Assembly: GCF_005405165.1 (NCBI RefSeq)
Contig: NZ_BJDN01000004.1
Location: 62,001 to 126,000 of the forward strand
Origin: Loigolactobacillus binensis
Lineage (GTDB): Bacteria; Bacillota; Bacilli; Lactobacillales; Lactobacillaceae
DNA length: 64,000 bases
Reading direction: 5' to 3'
Part shown: piece by piece, positions 24,103 to 33,614 of the stretch
Layout: every line of letters begins with the position of its first letter
How positions within the stretch are numbered: the stretch's first letter is position 1
The notes under the pieces: generated by a model
Databases searched by the model: none
What the model was told of the DNA's origin: nothing
What the model saw: only the letters and a program-made list of their open reading frames with translations
Made by a program: the position numbers and the translations under genes

Positions 24103-26469
24103 GTGGCAGCAAGAAAAAAGCCACGGCGTAAGCGCACGTCCACAGCGAGTAAACGGCGGAAAACCACCGCTAGAAAAAGTTCGCCAGTAACCGTCAACGT
24201 GATCGGTTTTATTTTTATTTTACTCAGTTTATTAGCCATTTTTAAATGGGGTTTTATTGGCAATCAACTGGCCAATATTTTACGGATCGTGGCGGGGGAT
24301 ACCTTCCCCGTTGTTGCTGGTTTATTGGGATTATACGGTTTATTTCTATTAGTAGCAGGCCATGGCCCAACTGTTTCTAGTAAACGTGTGGCTGGGGTTT
24401 TGTTAACTTATTTTAGTTTATTATGTTTTTTAGATGCCGTCATGTTTGCGCAGTTAGATCTGCACAGTCAATTTATGGCCGTGACTTGGCGCTTTTTAGT
24501 TGCCGATTTTCAACGTGCCAGTGTTACCACCGTTTTAGGAGGCGGCATGTTAGGCGCTGTTGGCTATAGTCTTAGTTATTTTTTGGTCGGTCAGTTTGGT
24601 ACGTATTTATTGACTATTGTTGGGGTATTAGGTGGCCTGTTACTGCTTTTTGATATTCCATTTACGGTTGTTCGGGATGCGGCCTTACACCTGGTCCGGG
24701 TGCTTCAGTGGTGTGGACAGCATTTATGGGCAGGCATTCAGGGTTTAGGCCGGGCCAGCAAACAATTGGGACCGCGGGTACAGAAGTTGAAAAAGCGACC
24801 GGCTAAGGTTAAAACACCGGCTACTCCGGCGAGCGCACCAAGCGGCAAAGATCTACCACAACCAGTTGCACAACGAGCGGCGGCTGACACGCCAACGATC
24901 AATGTGGCAGCTGAGCAAATGCAATCGGCGCAAGCCAAAGTTAACTTGGATCAGTTGGCAGCAGCGCCTACTAGTAGCGCCGCCGCTGCCAGTGAAGCGC
25001 CGGCCTTGTTTGCTGAGGCTGCTGCCGATCAGGATTATAAATTACCGAATGCGGAACTTTTACAAGCAATTCCGCCAACTGATCAAAGTGCTGAATACAC
25101 GGCAATTAAGGAAAATACTAAAAAGTTAAAACAAACTTTTGATAGTTTTGGCATTGATGTTGAAGTTAAAAACGTTAATTTAGGACCAGCGGTGACTAAA
25201 TACGAGATCAAGCCGGCGATCGGGGTCAAAGTGAGCAAGATCGTGAGCTTAACTGATGATCTAGCCTTAGCCTTAGCGGCTAAAGATGTACGGATCGAAG
25301 CACCGATCCCAGGTAAATCATTGATCGGGATCGAAGTGCCAAACAAAGCGGTGGCGACCGTATCTTTCCGGGATGTTTTTGAGGCACAGCCGCCACATCC
25401 TGGCAAAATTTTGGCGGTACCGGTGGGTCGTGATATTTCTGGAAATGTGATCATGGTGGATATTAGTAAAATGCCGCATTTATTGATCGCAGGCTCTACT
25501 GGTAGTGGTAAATCAGTCATGATCAACGATATTATCATTGGTCTTTTAATGACTACCAAGCCGCATGAAGTTAAACTGATGATGATCGATCCCAAAAAGG
25601 TTGAATTATCAGTATATAATGGGGTGCCCCATTTGTTAACGCCAGTGGTCACCGATGCAAAAAAGGCGGCTCAAGCTTTGCATAAAGTTGTGGCAGAAAT
25701 GGAACGCCGTTATGAATTATTTGCTCAGAGTGGCAAGCGGAATATCACTGAGTATAATCAGGCAGTGCAACAGCAGGATAAAGACACTGAACAGCCCTTG
25801 CCAGCCATGCCTTATATTGTTGCCATCGTTGATGAATTAGCTGATTTGATGATGGTTTCGTCAAATGAAGTTGAAGATGCGATCGTGCGACTTGCACAGA
25901 TGGGGCGGGCGGCTGGGATCCATATGATCTTAGCAACGCAACGGCCGTCAGTTGATGTTATTACTGGCTTGATCAAGGCCAACGTGCCAAGTCGAATGGC
26001 TTTTGCCGTTTCTTCAGGTATTGATTCGCGAACGATCATTGACAGTACCGGTGCCGAAAAATTATTAGGCCGCGGGGATATGTTGTATCTGCCGATGGGA
26101 CAAAGTAAACCGACTCGGGTACAAGGTGCATTTATTGCTGCCAAAGATGTTGAGGCGGTGGTCAGCTTTATTACTGCACAGCAGACAGCCGAGTATGATG
26201 ATCGCCTGTTGCCAGATGATCAGCCAACTGAAGATGCGGCTGCTCAGGCCGATGACGAACTTTTTCCTGATGCGGTCAAGTTAGTTGCTCAATTACAAAC
26301 GGCTAGTATTTCTATGCTACAGCGGCGCTTTCGTATTGGTTATAATCGGGCCGCACGGATCGTTGATGAAATGGAACAGCGGGGGATCGTCGGGCCAGCT
26401 GAGGGTAGTAAACCGCGTAAAGTTTACGTTCAAAATCCTGAGGATGAAGCAGGTTCCAATCAAGGTTGA
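24103..26469 (+). CDS. ftsK: DNA translocase FtsK/SpoIIIE
   Basis: About 788 aa from GTG 24103 (a GTG at 24094 is also in frame). A basic N-terminus is followed by four transmembrane spans (about 30-185), an Ala/Pro-rich linker (about 230-305), the RecA-like motor with Walker A GSTGSGKS and Walker B IVDELADL, and the winged-helix gamma domain (MLQRRFRIGYNRAARIVDEM) that reads orienting sequences. It moves DNA through the closing septum and aids dimer resolution. Confidence 0.95.
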   Translation: MAARKKPRRKRTSTASKRRKTTARKSSPVTVNVIGFIFILLSLLAIFKWGFIGNQLANILRIVAGDTFPVVAGLLGLYGLFLLVAGHGPTVSSKRVAGVLLTYFSLLCFLDAVMFAQLDLHSQFMAVTWRFLVADFQRASVTTVLGGGMLGAVGYSLSYFLVGQFGTYLLTIVGVLGGLLLLFDIPFTVVRDAALHLVRVLQWCGQHLWAGIQGLGRASKQLGPRVQKLKKRPAKVKTPATPASAPSGKDLPQPVAQRAAADTPTINVAAEQMQSAQAKVNLDQLAAAPTSSAAAASEAPALFAEAAADQDYKLPNAELLQAIPPTDQSAEYTAIKENTKKLKQTFDSFGIDVEVKNVNLGPAVTKYEIKPAIGVKVSKIVSLTDDLALALAAKDVRIEAPIPGKSLIGIEVPNKAVATVSFRDVFEAQPPHPGKILAVPVGRDISGNVIMVDISKMPHLLIAGSTGSGKSVMINDIIIGLLMTTKPHEVKLMMIDPKKVELSVYNGVPHLLTPVVTDAKKAAQALHKVVAEMERRYELFAQSGKRNITEYNQAVQQQDKDTEQPLPAMPYIVAIVDELADLMMVSSNEVEDAIVRLAQMGRAAGIHMILATQRPSVDVITGLIKANVPSRMAFAVSSGIDSRTIIDSTGAEKLLGRGDMLYLPMGQSKPTRVQGAFIAAKDVEAVVSFITAQQTAEYDDRLLPDDQPTEDAAAQADDELFPDAVKLVAQLQTASISMLQRRFRIGYNRAARIVDEMEQRGIVGPAEGSKPRKVYVQNPEDEAGSNQG

Positions 26470-26575
26470 CCATTAAGTGTATGCCAATTGCGGCTATACC
26501 GTTAGGAAAAGTAAACAAGGGATCATGATGTATAATGAAGTCATGACTGCATAATCATAATAGCGAGGGAATTTT

Positions 26576-27853
26576 ATGGTAATTAAAAAAACAATCGCGG
26601 ACGGTGTCAGTTTAACCGTTTTGCCTTCAACTCAATTTAAAACGATCCGGATCGTACTAAATTTTATTGCACCATTAACAGCAACGACCATCACACAGCG
26701 CTCGTTATTAGCGAGTTTGTTAGAAACGAATAGTCAAGATTATCCGACGCAGGCTGAGCTGGCAGCTAAATTATCGGCGATGTATGGTGCCAACTTTGGT
26801 ATTTCTGTCAGTAAACGTGGTAATATGCATGTTTTCTCGGTGGTATTGACCTTAGTCAATGATAAATTCTTGCCAGGGACTACTCAGGTTTTGGCAGAAG
26901 CAATTGCGTTTTTAAAGCAGGTTTTGTGGCGGCCTAATGCGACTGCAGCCGGCTTTGATAACGCCACATTTACACGGGAAAAAACTAATATGCAGGCTTA
27001 CCTAGCATCTGTTTATGATAATAAGCAGGCTTATGCTAGCCTGAAATTACAGCAACTGTATTTTCAGGAAGGCTCCGCGCAGCGGCTACCAAGTTTCGGC
27101 AATACGGCAGATTTACAACCGATCACTGCTAGCAGTCTCTACACTTATTACCAACAAATGTTGGCTCAAGATCAAGTGGCAATCACGGTCCTAGGTGAAG
27201 TTGATCCTGAGCAAATAGCCACTTTATTAGCTGACCTACCGTTAACTTCTCGGACGGTGACACCAACAGAGATCTTTTATCAACAGCCTTTGGTGCCAAC
27301 TGTGGTGGAACAAACGGAGGTTCAACCCACCAATCAAGCTAAGCTAAATTTAGCTTATCAAGTACCAATTTATTATTATCAACCTGATTATTATGCGCTA
27401 CTGCTGGCTAACGGTATTTTCGGGGGTTCGGCGATGTCATTGTTATTTACTAATGTGCGTGAACGCGCCAGCCTAGCTTATTATGCTGCCAGCGCTTATG
27501 ATGCTTTTCGTGGTCTGATCACGGTTCAAACTGGAATTGATGCGGCTAACGTGGCGCAAGTTAAGGAAATTATTGCGGCGCAGTTAACGACTTTGCAGAC
27601 CGGCACTTTTAGTGATGAATTGTTGGAACAAACTAAAGCAACTTTGAAGAATCAATACATTACTGGGTTAGATAGCGCTGGCTATTTAACGACCCATGAA
27701 TTAGTGCAACAATTGGTGCCAGCGGCTGCGGTGTCCACAGCCGACTTTGTTGCCGCACTAGATGCTGTGACCAAGGAACAAATTATTGCCGCTGCAGCGA
27801 CAATTCAATTACAGGCGGTTTATTTCTTAAGTAGTGAAGGAGGGGACAAATAA
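26576..27853 (+). CDS. ymfF: M16-family peptidase-like protein, YmfF type (no zinc motif)
   Basis: 425 aa. It has the pitrilysin-like two-domain fold but lacks HxxEH in its N-terminal half, so it should be the non-catalytic partner of the next gene product, as in other heterodimeric M16 pairs. Its stop shares one base with the start of the next gene. The order ymfF-ymfH-ymfI-rodZ-like-pgsA-cinA-recA matches Bacillus. Confidence 0.85.
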   Translation: MVIKKTIADGVSLTVLPSTQFKTIRIVLNFIAPLTATTITQRSLLASLLETNSQDYPTQAELAAKLSAMYGANFGISVSKRGNMHVFSVVLTLVNDKFLPGTTQVLAEAIAFLKQVLWRPNATAAGFDNATFTREKTNMQAYLASVYDNKQAYASLKLQQLYFQEGSAQRLPSFGNTADLQPITASSLYTYYQQMLAQDQVAITVLGEVDPEQIATLLADLPLTSRTVTPTEIFYQQPLVPTVVEQTEVQPTNQAKLNLAYQVPIYYYQPDYYALLLANGIFGGSAMSLLFTNVRERASLAYYAASAYDAFRGLITVQTGIDAANVAQVKEIIAAQLTTLQTGTFSDELLEQTKATLKNQYITGLDSAGYLTTHELVQQLVPAAAVSTADFVAALDAVTKEQIIAAAATIQLQAVYFLSSEGGDK

Positions 27854-29160
27854 TGGAAACAACACATTATGCCACCCTGGATGAAACACTGTATCGCCAA
27901 ACGCTAGCTAATGGGCTGCAGGTTACTATGTTGCCTAAAGCGGGTTACCATAAAACTTACGCGGTGTTGACTACCAATTACGGCTCGATCGATAATTATT
28001 TTATTCCTAATGGAGAAAGTGAGTTTACTGCAGTACCTGCAGGGATCGCTCATTTTTTAGAACATAAAATGTTTGCCAAAAAAGCTGGCGATATCTTTGA
28101 GGTTTTCAGTCATAACGGTGCTAATGCTAATGCCTTTACTAGCTTTACGCGAACCAGTTATTTGTTTTCAGCAACGGATAATATTAAAACTAATTTAATG
28201 ACTTTACTGGACTTTGTCCAAGAGCCGTACTTTACTGAGGCTTCAGTCAATAAGGAAAAAGGAATCATTGGTCAAGAAATTGAAATGTACGAAGATGATC
28301 CTAATTGGCGCTTATTCTTCGGTATTATTGAAAATCTTTACCCTAAGCATCCCTTACATGATGATATTGCGGGAACCATTGATTCGATCGCTAAGATCAC
28401 GCCAGAACAATTATATGCGGCCTACCGTACGTTCTATCAACCCAGCAATATGAACCTTTTTGTTGTCGGAAATATTGAACCAATCACAACGTTAGCTTGG
28501 ATCGAAGCCAATCAAAACGCAAAAACTTTTCCACCAGCAACACCAATTCAGCGACAATTTCCGGAAGAGGCCAGTGACGGTCATGATATTATTCCGTATC
28601 GAGTCACCGAATTACCGGTTAAACGTGGCAAAAGTATTGTCGGGATCAAAGGCTTGATTCCAGCCACACAGGATCGCGCTGGTTTAAAATATCGAACGGA
28701 ATTGAATCTATTATTTGACCTGTTATTTGGTGATTCTTCACAAAATTATTTGAAGTTATATGATCAAGGAATTGTGGATGATAGTTTTGGTTACGAGTTG
28801 GATCTGGCGCGGACCTACCATTTTGCAACTTTAAGTGGGGATACAGCTAAACCCCAGGAATTTTCTGATGCAATGATCAGTTTATTGGAAAAGGCTGATA
28901 GTAATCCTGATTTAAATGAGCAGCGGTTAGCTTTGGTTAAAAAAGAAGCTTTAGGGCGACTACTACAATCCATGAACGCACTGGAGTACATTGCGAATAC
29001 TTATTCTGGCAATGACTTTGGTGATGCTAGTTTGTTTGATTTAGTCAATATTGTGGACGAGATCACGTTAAGTGATATTCAAGCGGCCTTACGGCAATTT
29101 GTGCGCAGCGAAGCCCTGAGTGTTTTCCATATTGAACCGACAGCGGCAGCACAATCATGA
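27853..29160 (+). CDS. ymfH: M16-family zinc peptidase, YmfH type
   Basis: 435 aa. The inverted zinc motif HFLEH is at about residue 67 (GIAHFLEHKMF), with the downstream Glu about 75 residues on (GIIGQEIEMYEDD). It probably cleaves peptides in a chamber formed with YmfF. It overlaps both neighbours (1 bp and 4 bp), indicating tight coupling. The physiological peptide is unknown. Confidence 0.9.
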   Translation: METTHYATLDETLYRQTLANGLQVTMLPKAGYHKTYAVLTTNYGSIDNYFIPNGESEFTAVPAGIAHFLEHKMFAKKAGDIFEVFSHNGANANAFTSFTRTSYLFSATDNIKTNLMTLLDFVQEPYFTEASVNKEKGIIGQEIEMYEDDPNWRLFFGIIENLYPKHPLHDDIAGTIDSIAKITPEQLYAAYRTFYQPSNMNLFVVGNIEPITTLAWIEANQNAKTFPPATPIQRQFPEEASDGHDIIPYRVTELPVKRGKSIVGIKGLIPATQDRAGLKYRTELNLLFDLLFGDSSQNYLKLYDQGIVDDSFGYELDLARTYHFATLSGDTAKPQEFSDAMISLLEKADSNPDLNEQRLALVKKEALGRLLQSMNALEYIANTYSGNDFGDASLFDLVNIVDEITLSDIQAALRQFVRSEALSVFHIEPTAAAQS

Positions 29161-29885
29161 CTCGTTCGGCATTGATCATTGGCGCTTCAGGTGATATTGG
29201 TCAGGCAGTTGCTCGGCGGTTAGCCGCTGCAGGATGGTCGTTGTACTTACATTATTTTCAACATGCTGCACCAGTAGAACAGCTACAAGTAACATTTAGT
29301 CAGCAGTACCCGCGGCAAGATTTTTTTACGTTAGCTTATGATCTAACTGATGAAACCCAGTTGGATCAAATCAGCAGGCAATTGTTTCAAGTCGATGCAG
29401 TTATTTTTGCGGCTGGAACCACGACTTACGGATTGTTTCAGGCGACCACTGCTGAGCAATTGGAACACTTGTGGCAGATGCATATTAAAACACCGATGTT
29501 ATTGTGCCAGCGTTTAAGCGCAAAATTAGCGCAGAGTGCGTACGGCCGCATTGTCTTTGTCGGCTCTGTGTATGGTGGCAGTGGTAGTCCTTTGGAAGTT
29601 GCTTATAGTACGGTTAAAGGTGCTCAATCGGCGTTTGCCAATGCCTATGCACGGGAAGTAGCTTCCTTGGGGATCACGGTGAATGTCGTTGCGCCAGGGG
29701 CAGTGGATACTAAAATGAATCAATTATTTGACGCCGATGCTAAAACACAATTGCGCAGTGAAATTCCGATCAGTCGCTTAGCTAAACCAGATGAAGTGGC
29801 CTTTTGGATCCAATCTTTGTTAAAAAAAGACGCTGGGTATCTTACGGGACAAACACTTTATGTTACCGGTGGTTGGCGTAAATAA
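29157..29885 (+). CDS. ymfI: SDR reductase, YmfI type (EF-P 5-aminopentanone reductase)
   Basis: 242 aa. Cofactor motif GASGDIGQAVARRL, catalytic Ser and YxxxK (GSVYGGSGSPLEVAYSTVKGA), C-terminal LTGQTLYVTGGW. In Bacillus subtilis, YmfI reduces the 5-aminopentanone on EF-P Lys32 to 5-aminopentanol. The same position in the ymf block and the presence of EF-P with a Lys32 tip (15398) support that role here; general FabG-like activity is the alternative. Confidence 0.83.
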   Translation: MTRSALIIGASGDIGQAVARRLAAAGWSLYLHYFQHAAPVEQLQVTFSQQYPRQDFFTLAYDLTDETQLDQISRQLFQVDAVIFAAGTTTYGLFQATTAEQLEHLWQMHIKTPMLLCQRLSAKLAQSAYGRIVFVGSVYGGSGSPLEVAYSTVKGAQSAFANAYAREVASLGITVNVVAPGAVDTKMNQLFDADAKTQLRSEIPISRLAKPDEVAFWIQSLLKKDAGYLTGQTLYVTGGWRK

Positions 29886-30141
29886 GTTTTAGCGTGGCGT
29901 AAGTCTGGTGCTAGGTTCATTAATTTTTTAGCAAATTTATTTTTTCTGATCGACGTTCACTTTTATGGTGTAGAAGCTAAAACTTGTTTAAGGCACATGT
30001 AAGTTGGCTCAATTTTAGGGTTAGTCTAAAGAATTCTTTAAATTAAATTACTGTAAGGAAAATCTTAGTGAAAAGATTTATTTTTCTATGCTATACTAAA
30101 ATTGAAATTATTGATAAAGGGCTATAGGTGGAAAAGAATCA

Positions 30142-31155
30142 ATGAGTGAAATAGGACAAAAATTACGTGACGCGCGGATCGACAAAGGTTACACCTTGGA
30201 TGATCTGCAGCAGATCACTAAAATTCAGAAGCGGTATTTAATTGCAATTGAAGAAGGCAACTTTGAGGCGCTGCCCGGTGATTTTTATGTGCGCGCCTTT
30301 GTCAAACAGTACGCGGATACAGTTGGTTTAGATAGTGAGCAACTGCTGAATGAGTTCAACGACACGATTCCGCAACCTCAGCCCCAAGAGTATATTGAGC
30401 CTGATGAAGAAGACAAAAAGACGGCTACCCGGACACGGACTAAAGATCATGATACAAGCTTTGCACGCTTCAGTCGCTATTTGCCAACGATTATTATCGT
30501 TGCAGTAGTCGTGATCATCGTGGGCGTGATCTACGCTTTTGCCATCGGTAATCGTGAGCGTAACAAGAGTGTTATTCAGGACAGTTCATCCGTTACAGTT
30601 TCTTCTGTGTCTTCCAGTAAGAAGAAGGCAAGCAGCGCTAGCAGCAGTTCGCAAGCATCATCGTCTAGCACAGCTAAAAAAGCTAGTTCGACTAAGAAAA
30701 CTTCAACAAAACCAAAAATGACCGTTACTGCGGAAACGACAACCAGCGCTGCCTTTACTTATAGTAACGCGCCAACCGCTAATACTTTAGTGTTGCATGC
30801 TGGTGATACTAAAACTGCCTGGGTTTCCGTCACAGCTGGTGGTACACAGGTTTGGCAGGGAACTCTGACTAGTGCAGAACAGTCGATCAAAATTCCAACT
30901 GGAACCACTTCATTTACGATTCAAACCGGGAATGCTGAGAATACGAAGGCTAAAATGAACGGGAAAACCTTTAACCTTGATCCCAACAATGTTGGTGGCT
31001 ATGTGAAGACGATCACCGTCACAATGACTACTGCTGCGGCTGCTTCAAGTAGTAGTGCGACTAGTACTAGCAGTCAAGCGGCAACTACGGCTAGCAGTCA
31101 AACCACCGCAACTAGCAGCAGTCAAGCAGTTGCCCAAACAACAACGACTAACTAG
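30142..31155 (+). CDS. RodZ-like helix-turn-helix membrane protein (YmfM type)
   Basis: 337 aa. A cytoplasmic HTH_25 domain (IGQKLRDARIDKGYTLDDL, about 4-70) is followed by an acidic/basic linker, one transmembrane helix (about 112-133), a Ser/Ala-rich outside linker, a DUF4115-type beta domain (about 192-295) and a Ser/Thr-rich tail. RodZ proteins link MreB to the elongation machinery. An extended -10, TGCTATACT (30089-30097), lies upstream. The gene ends just before the 108-bp repeats. Confidence 0.87.
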   Translation: MSEIGQKLRDARIDKGYTLDDLQQITKIQKRYLIAIEEGNFEALPGDFYVRAFVKQYADTVGLDSEQLLNEFNDTIPQPQPQEYIEPDEEDKKTATRTRTKDHDTSFARFSRYLPTIIIVAVVVIIVGVIYAFAIGNRERNKSVIQDSSSVTVSSVSSSKKKASSASSSSQASSSSTAKKASSTKKTSTKPKMTVTAETTTSAAFTYSNAPTANTLVLHAGDTKTAWVSVTAGGTQVWQGTLTSAEQSIKIPTGTTSFTIQTGNAENTKAKMNGKTFNLDPNNVGGYVKTITVTMTTAAAASSSSATSTSSQAATTASSQTTATSSSQAVAQTTTTN

Positions 31156-31201
31156 ACCGACATTTGGGCTAATAAACTGACCTAAAGAGTGGAGTAGAGC
31201 C

Positions 31202-31267
31202 ATGTTTCAACTCGCGCACTACGCGGTAGTTGAATGGTCATCGTCCGGAACATCAGGAGTTTATTAG
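31202..31267 (+). CDS. Repeat-encoded 21-aa ORF, copy 1
   Basis: ATG 31202 to TAG 31267, peptide beginning MFQLAHYAVV and ending GVY. GGAG lies 7 nt before the ATG. Whether the peptide matters or only its translation is unknown; it could be a leader or uORF for pgsA, or a by-product of the duplicated DNA. Confidence 0.4.
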   Translation: MFQLAHYAVVEWSSSGTSGVY

Positions 31268-31309
31268 CGGTTTGGGCTAATAAACTGACCTAAAGAGTGG
31301 AGTAGAGCC

Positions 31310-31375
31310 ATGTTTCAACTCGCGCACTACGCGGTAGTTGAATGGTCATCGTCCGGAACATCAGGAGTTTATTAG
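31310..31375 (+). CDS. Repeat-encoded 21-aa ORF, copy 2
   Basis: Identical to copy 1 at the nucleotide level, with its own GGAG site. Confidence 0.4.
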   Translation: MFQLAHYAVVEWSSSGTSGVY

Positions 31376-31417
31376 CGGTTTGGGCTAATAAACTGACCTA
31401 AAGAGTGGAGTAGAGCC

Positions 31418-31483
31418 ATGTTTCAACTCGCGCACTACGCGGTAGTTGAATGGTCATCGTCCGGAACATCAGGAGTTTATTAG
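31418..31483 (+). CDS. Repeat-encoded 21-aa ORF, copy 3
   Basis: Identical to copies 1 and 2. Its stop is 53 nt before the pgsA start. Confidence 0.4.
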   Translation: MFQLAHYAVVEWSSSGTSGVY

Positions 31484-31535
31484 CGGTTTGGGCTAATAAA
31501 CTGACCTAAAGAGTGGAGTAGAGGAGATTTAATTC

Positions 31536-32126
31536 ATGAACGTACCTAATCGATTAACCACCATTCGCATTTTTATGATTCCCTTATTCATGATCGTTGT
31601 TCTTGTACCATGGAGTTGGGGAAGTGCAAATGTGGCTGGAACCGTGATTCCGTGGACCCAAATTATTGGTGCCTTGATTTTTGCGCTGGCTTCGATCACC
31701 GACTTTATTGATGGCAAAATTGCTCGTGGGCAACATTTAGTGACCAATTTTGGTAAGTTTGCTGATCCTTTGGCGGATAAAATGTTGGTCATGACCGCAT
31801 TTATTATTTTAGTAGAAATGGGTAAGGCGCCAGCTTGGGTGATCGCCATCATCGTTTGTCGGGAACTAGCAGTAACGGGATTACGCTTGTTACTTGCTGA
31901 AAGTAACGAACATGTTGTTTTAGCTGCGGCTATGCCAGGCAAAATCAAGACAACAACCCAAATGTTTGCGATTATTTTCTTGTTCTTGAACAATGTATTT
32001 TTCAATAATTTACATTTTCCATTGGCGTTGATCTTACTTTATATTTGTCTTTTCTTTACCATTTATTCAGGGGTCGATTACTTCGTTCACAGTCGACATG
32101 TTTTTGCGGATTCATTTAAAAAATAG
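31536..32126 (+). CDS. pgsA: CDP-diacylglycerol-glycerol-3-phosphate 3-phosphatidyltransferase
   Basis: 196 aa integral membrane enzyme making phosphatidylglycerol phosphate, the committed step to phosphatidylglycerol. The CDP-alcohol phosphotransferase motif DGx2ARx8Gx3Dx3D is complete (FIDGKIAR…GKFADPLADK, about 48-70). GAGGAG precedes ATG. Expression may be affected by the tandem repeats directly upstream. Confidence 0.94.
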   Translation: MNVPNRLTTIRIFMIPLFMIVVLVPWSWGSANVAGTVIPWTQIIGALIFALASITDFIDGKIARGQHLVTNFGKFADPLADKMLVMTAFIILVEMGKAPAWVIAIIVCRELAVTGLRLLLAESNEHVVLAAAMPGKIKTTTQMFAIIFLFLNNVFFNNLHFPLALILLYICLFFTIYSGVDYFVHSRHVFADSFKK

Positions 32127-32230
32127 ATTTTAAACGCGTACAGACTCTGTGCGTGTTTTTTTGGCTAAAAAAAGAGTAAGCTAAACTAGAATTGAAAAAA
32201 TTGCGTATATTAAAGTTGGAGGCAAGAATA

Positions 32231-33478
32231 ATGCGAGCAGAGATTATTGCGGTCGGCACGGAGATTCTTTTAGGTGAAATTACGAATACTACGACGCCGT
32301 TTGTTGCCCGAGAATTAGCGGATTTGGGCATTGATGTTTATTATCAATCCGTTATTGGTGACAATGCTGAACGTTTAGAAGCAGCGATCAAGTTGGCGGA
32401 TAGCCGGAGCGAATTGATCATTTTAACGGGTGGTTTAGGACCAACTAAGGATGATTTAACCAAGCAAACTTTGGCGGCCCATTTGAATGAAAAATTAGTG
32501 GTAGATGCACCAGCGATGGCGTACATTGAAGAATTCTTTGCCCGGTCTAAACGGCCAATGACAGAGAATAACCGCCTACAGGCAATGTTGCCAGCCAATA
32601 GTACACCGTTGAAGAATCCAGTGGGAATGGCTGTTGGGGCGCTTTATCAAGCACCGGCCCATACGTATATGCTACTTCCGGGACCGCCTAGTGAGCTGGA
32701 AGCTATGTTTATTGATTCAGCCCGGCCAATTCTAGTGGCTAAGTTTAAGCAAGCCAGTGTTTTGGAATCACGCGTTCTACGGTTCCATGGTATTGGGGAG
32801 TCGGCATTGGTGACGCAGTTAGCTGATTTGATTGATTCACAAACTAACCCAACGATCGCGCCTTATGCGAAGACTAACGAAGTTACCTTGCGCTTAACTG
32901 CTGAGGCTACTGATCAGGCCAATGCACAGCAACTTTTGATTGAACTTGAGGCCGAGGTACAGGCTCGGGTTGGCGCATATTTCTACGGATATGGTGAGCA
33001 TAATTCGTTGGAGCAGGTGGTTGTCCAATTATTGAAACAGCGTAATTTAACGATCACGGCTGCTGAAAGTTTAACCTCCGGGCTTTTTCAAAGTATGATA
33101 GCGAATGTGAGTGGGGCATCGACTGTATTTAATGGTGGTTTTGTTACTTATTCTTTGGCAGAAAAAGCACATTTATTACAGATTGATGCTGCCCAACTGC
33201 ATAAGTATGGCGTCGTTAGTCAAGAAACAGCACTTGCCATGGCGCGACAAGCTAAGCAAATAATGCAGACTGATATTGCAATTTCCTTTACTGGGGTCGC
33301 AGGGCCTGATACACTAGAAGGCCAACCTGCGGGAACCGTTTATATTGGAATTGCTTATCGTGATCAGGCCCCAATTGCACGGAAGTTTAGCTTCTCTAAG
33401 TCACGTAATTCGGTTCGTCAGCAAAGTGCGTTAATGGGTTTTGACCTATTGTATCATCTGTTGGTAGTAGATAAATAA
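32231..33478 (+). CDS. cinA: Competence/damage-inducible protein CinA
   Basis: 415 aa from ATG 32231 (GGAGG upstream), not the TTG at 32192. The N-terminal molybdopterin-binding-like domain begins MRAEIIAVGTEILLGEITN; the C-terminal domain (from about 255; AAESLTSGLF, FTGVAGPD) is the NMN amidase type. It acts in pyridine nucleotide recycling and is often co-expressed with recA in competence. Confidence 0.93.
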   Translation: MRAEIIAVGTEILLGEITNTTTPFVARELADLGIDVYYQSVIGDNAERLEAAIKLADSRSELIILTGGLGPTKDDLTKQTLAAHLNEKLVVDAPAMAYIEEFFARSKRPMTENNRLQAMLPANSTPLKNPVGMAVGALYQAPAHTYMLLPGPPSELEAMFIDSARPILVAKFKQASVLESRVLRFHGIGESALVTQLADLIDSQTNPTIAPYAKTNEVTLRLTAEATDQANAQQLLIELEAEVQARVGAYFYGYGEHNSLEQVVVQLLKQRNLTITAAESLTSGLFQSMIANVSGASTVFNGGFVTYSLAEKAHLLQIDAAQLHKYGVVSQETALAMARQAKQIMQTDIAISFTGVAGPDTLEGQPAGTVYIGIAYRDQAPIARKFSFSKSRNSVRQQSALMGFDLLYHLLVVDK

Positions 33479-33482
33479 GTGG

Positions 33483-33494
33483 GAACATTTGTTC
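33483..33494. promoter_or_regulatory. LexA/DinR (SOS) box upstream of recA
   Basis: GAACATTTGTTC, i.e. GAAC-N4-GTTC, the Gram-positive LexA consensus. It lies 120 bp upstream of the recA start and just after the cinA stop. Confidence 0.85.
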
Positions 33495-33614
33495 ACTTTT
33501 TGCTTGCTTTTTGCCAATTGTTTCTGTATGATTAGTTGTGAAGCGATTGAGTGTTCGCTTGATTGAAAACATCAAAAATGAAGATAATGAACGACAATTT
33601 AAGGAGGATCTCAC

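Larger units (their letters stand above)
31163..31523 (+). repeat. Tandem 108-bp direct repeat, three perfect copies plus a 37-bp partial
   Basis: Units start at 31163, 31271 and 31379 and are identical; a partial fourth starts at 31487. Each unit has an outer stem, GCTAATAAACT with AGTTTATTAGC, and internal pairs such as TCAACT/AGTTGA. Each also has AGAGTGGAG followed 7 nt later by a 21-codon ORF. The partial fourth copy supplies sequence just before the pgsA ribosome binding site. It fills the gap between the rodZ-like gene and pgsA. Confidence 0.95.

Noticed and set aside
31163..31523. CRISPR array
   Set aside because: The 108-bp units are contiguous and identical with no unique spacers, and no cas genes are nearby.
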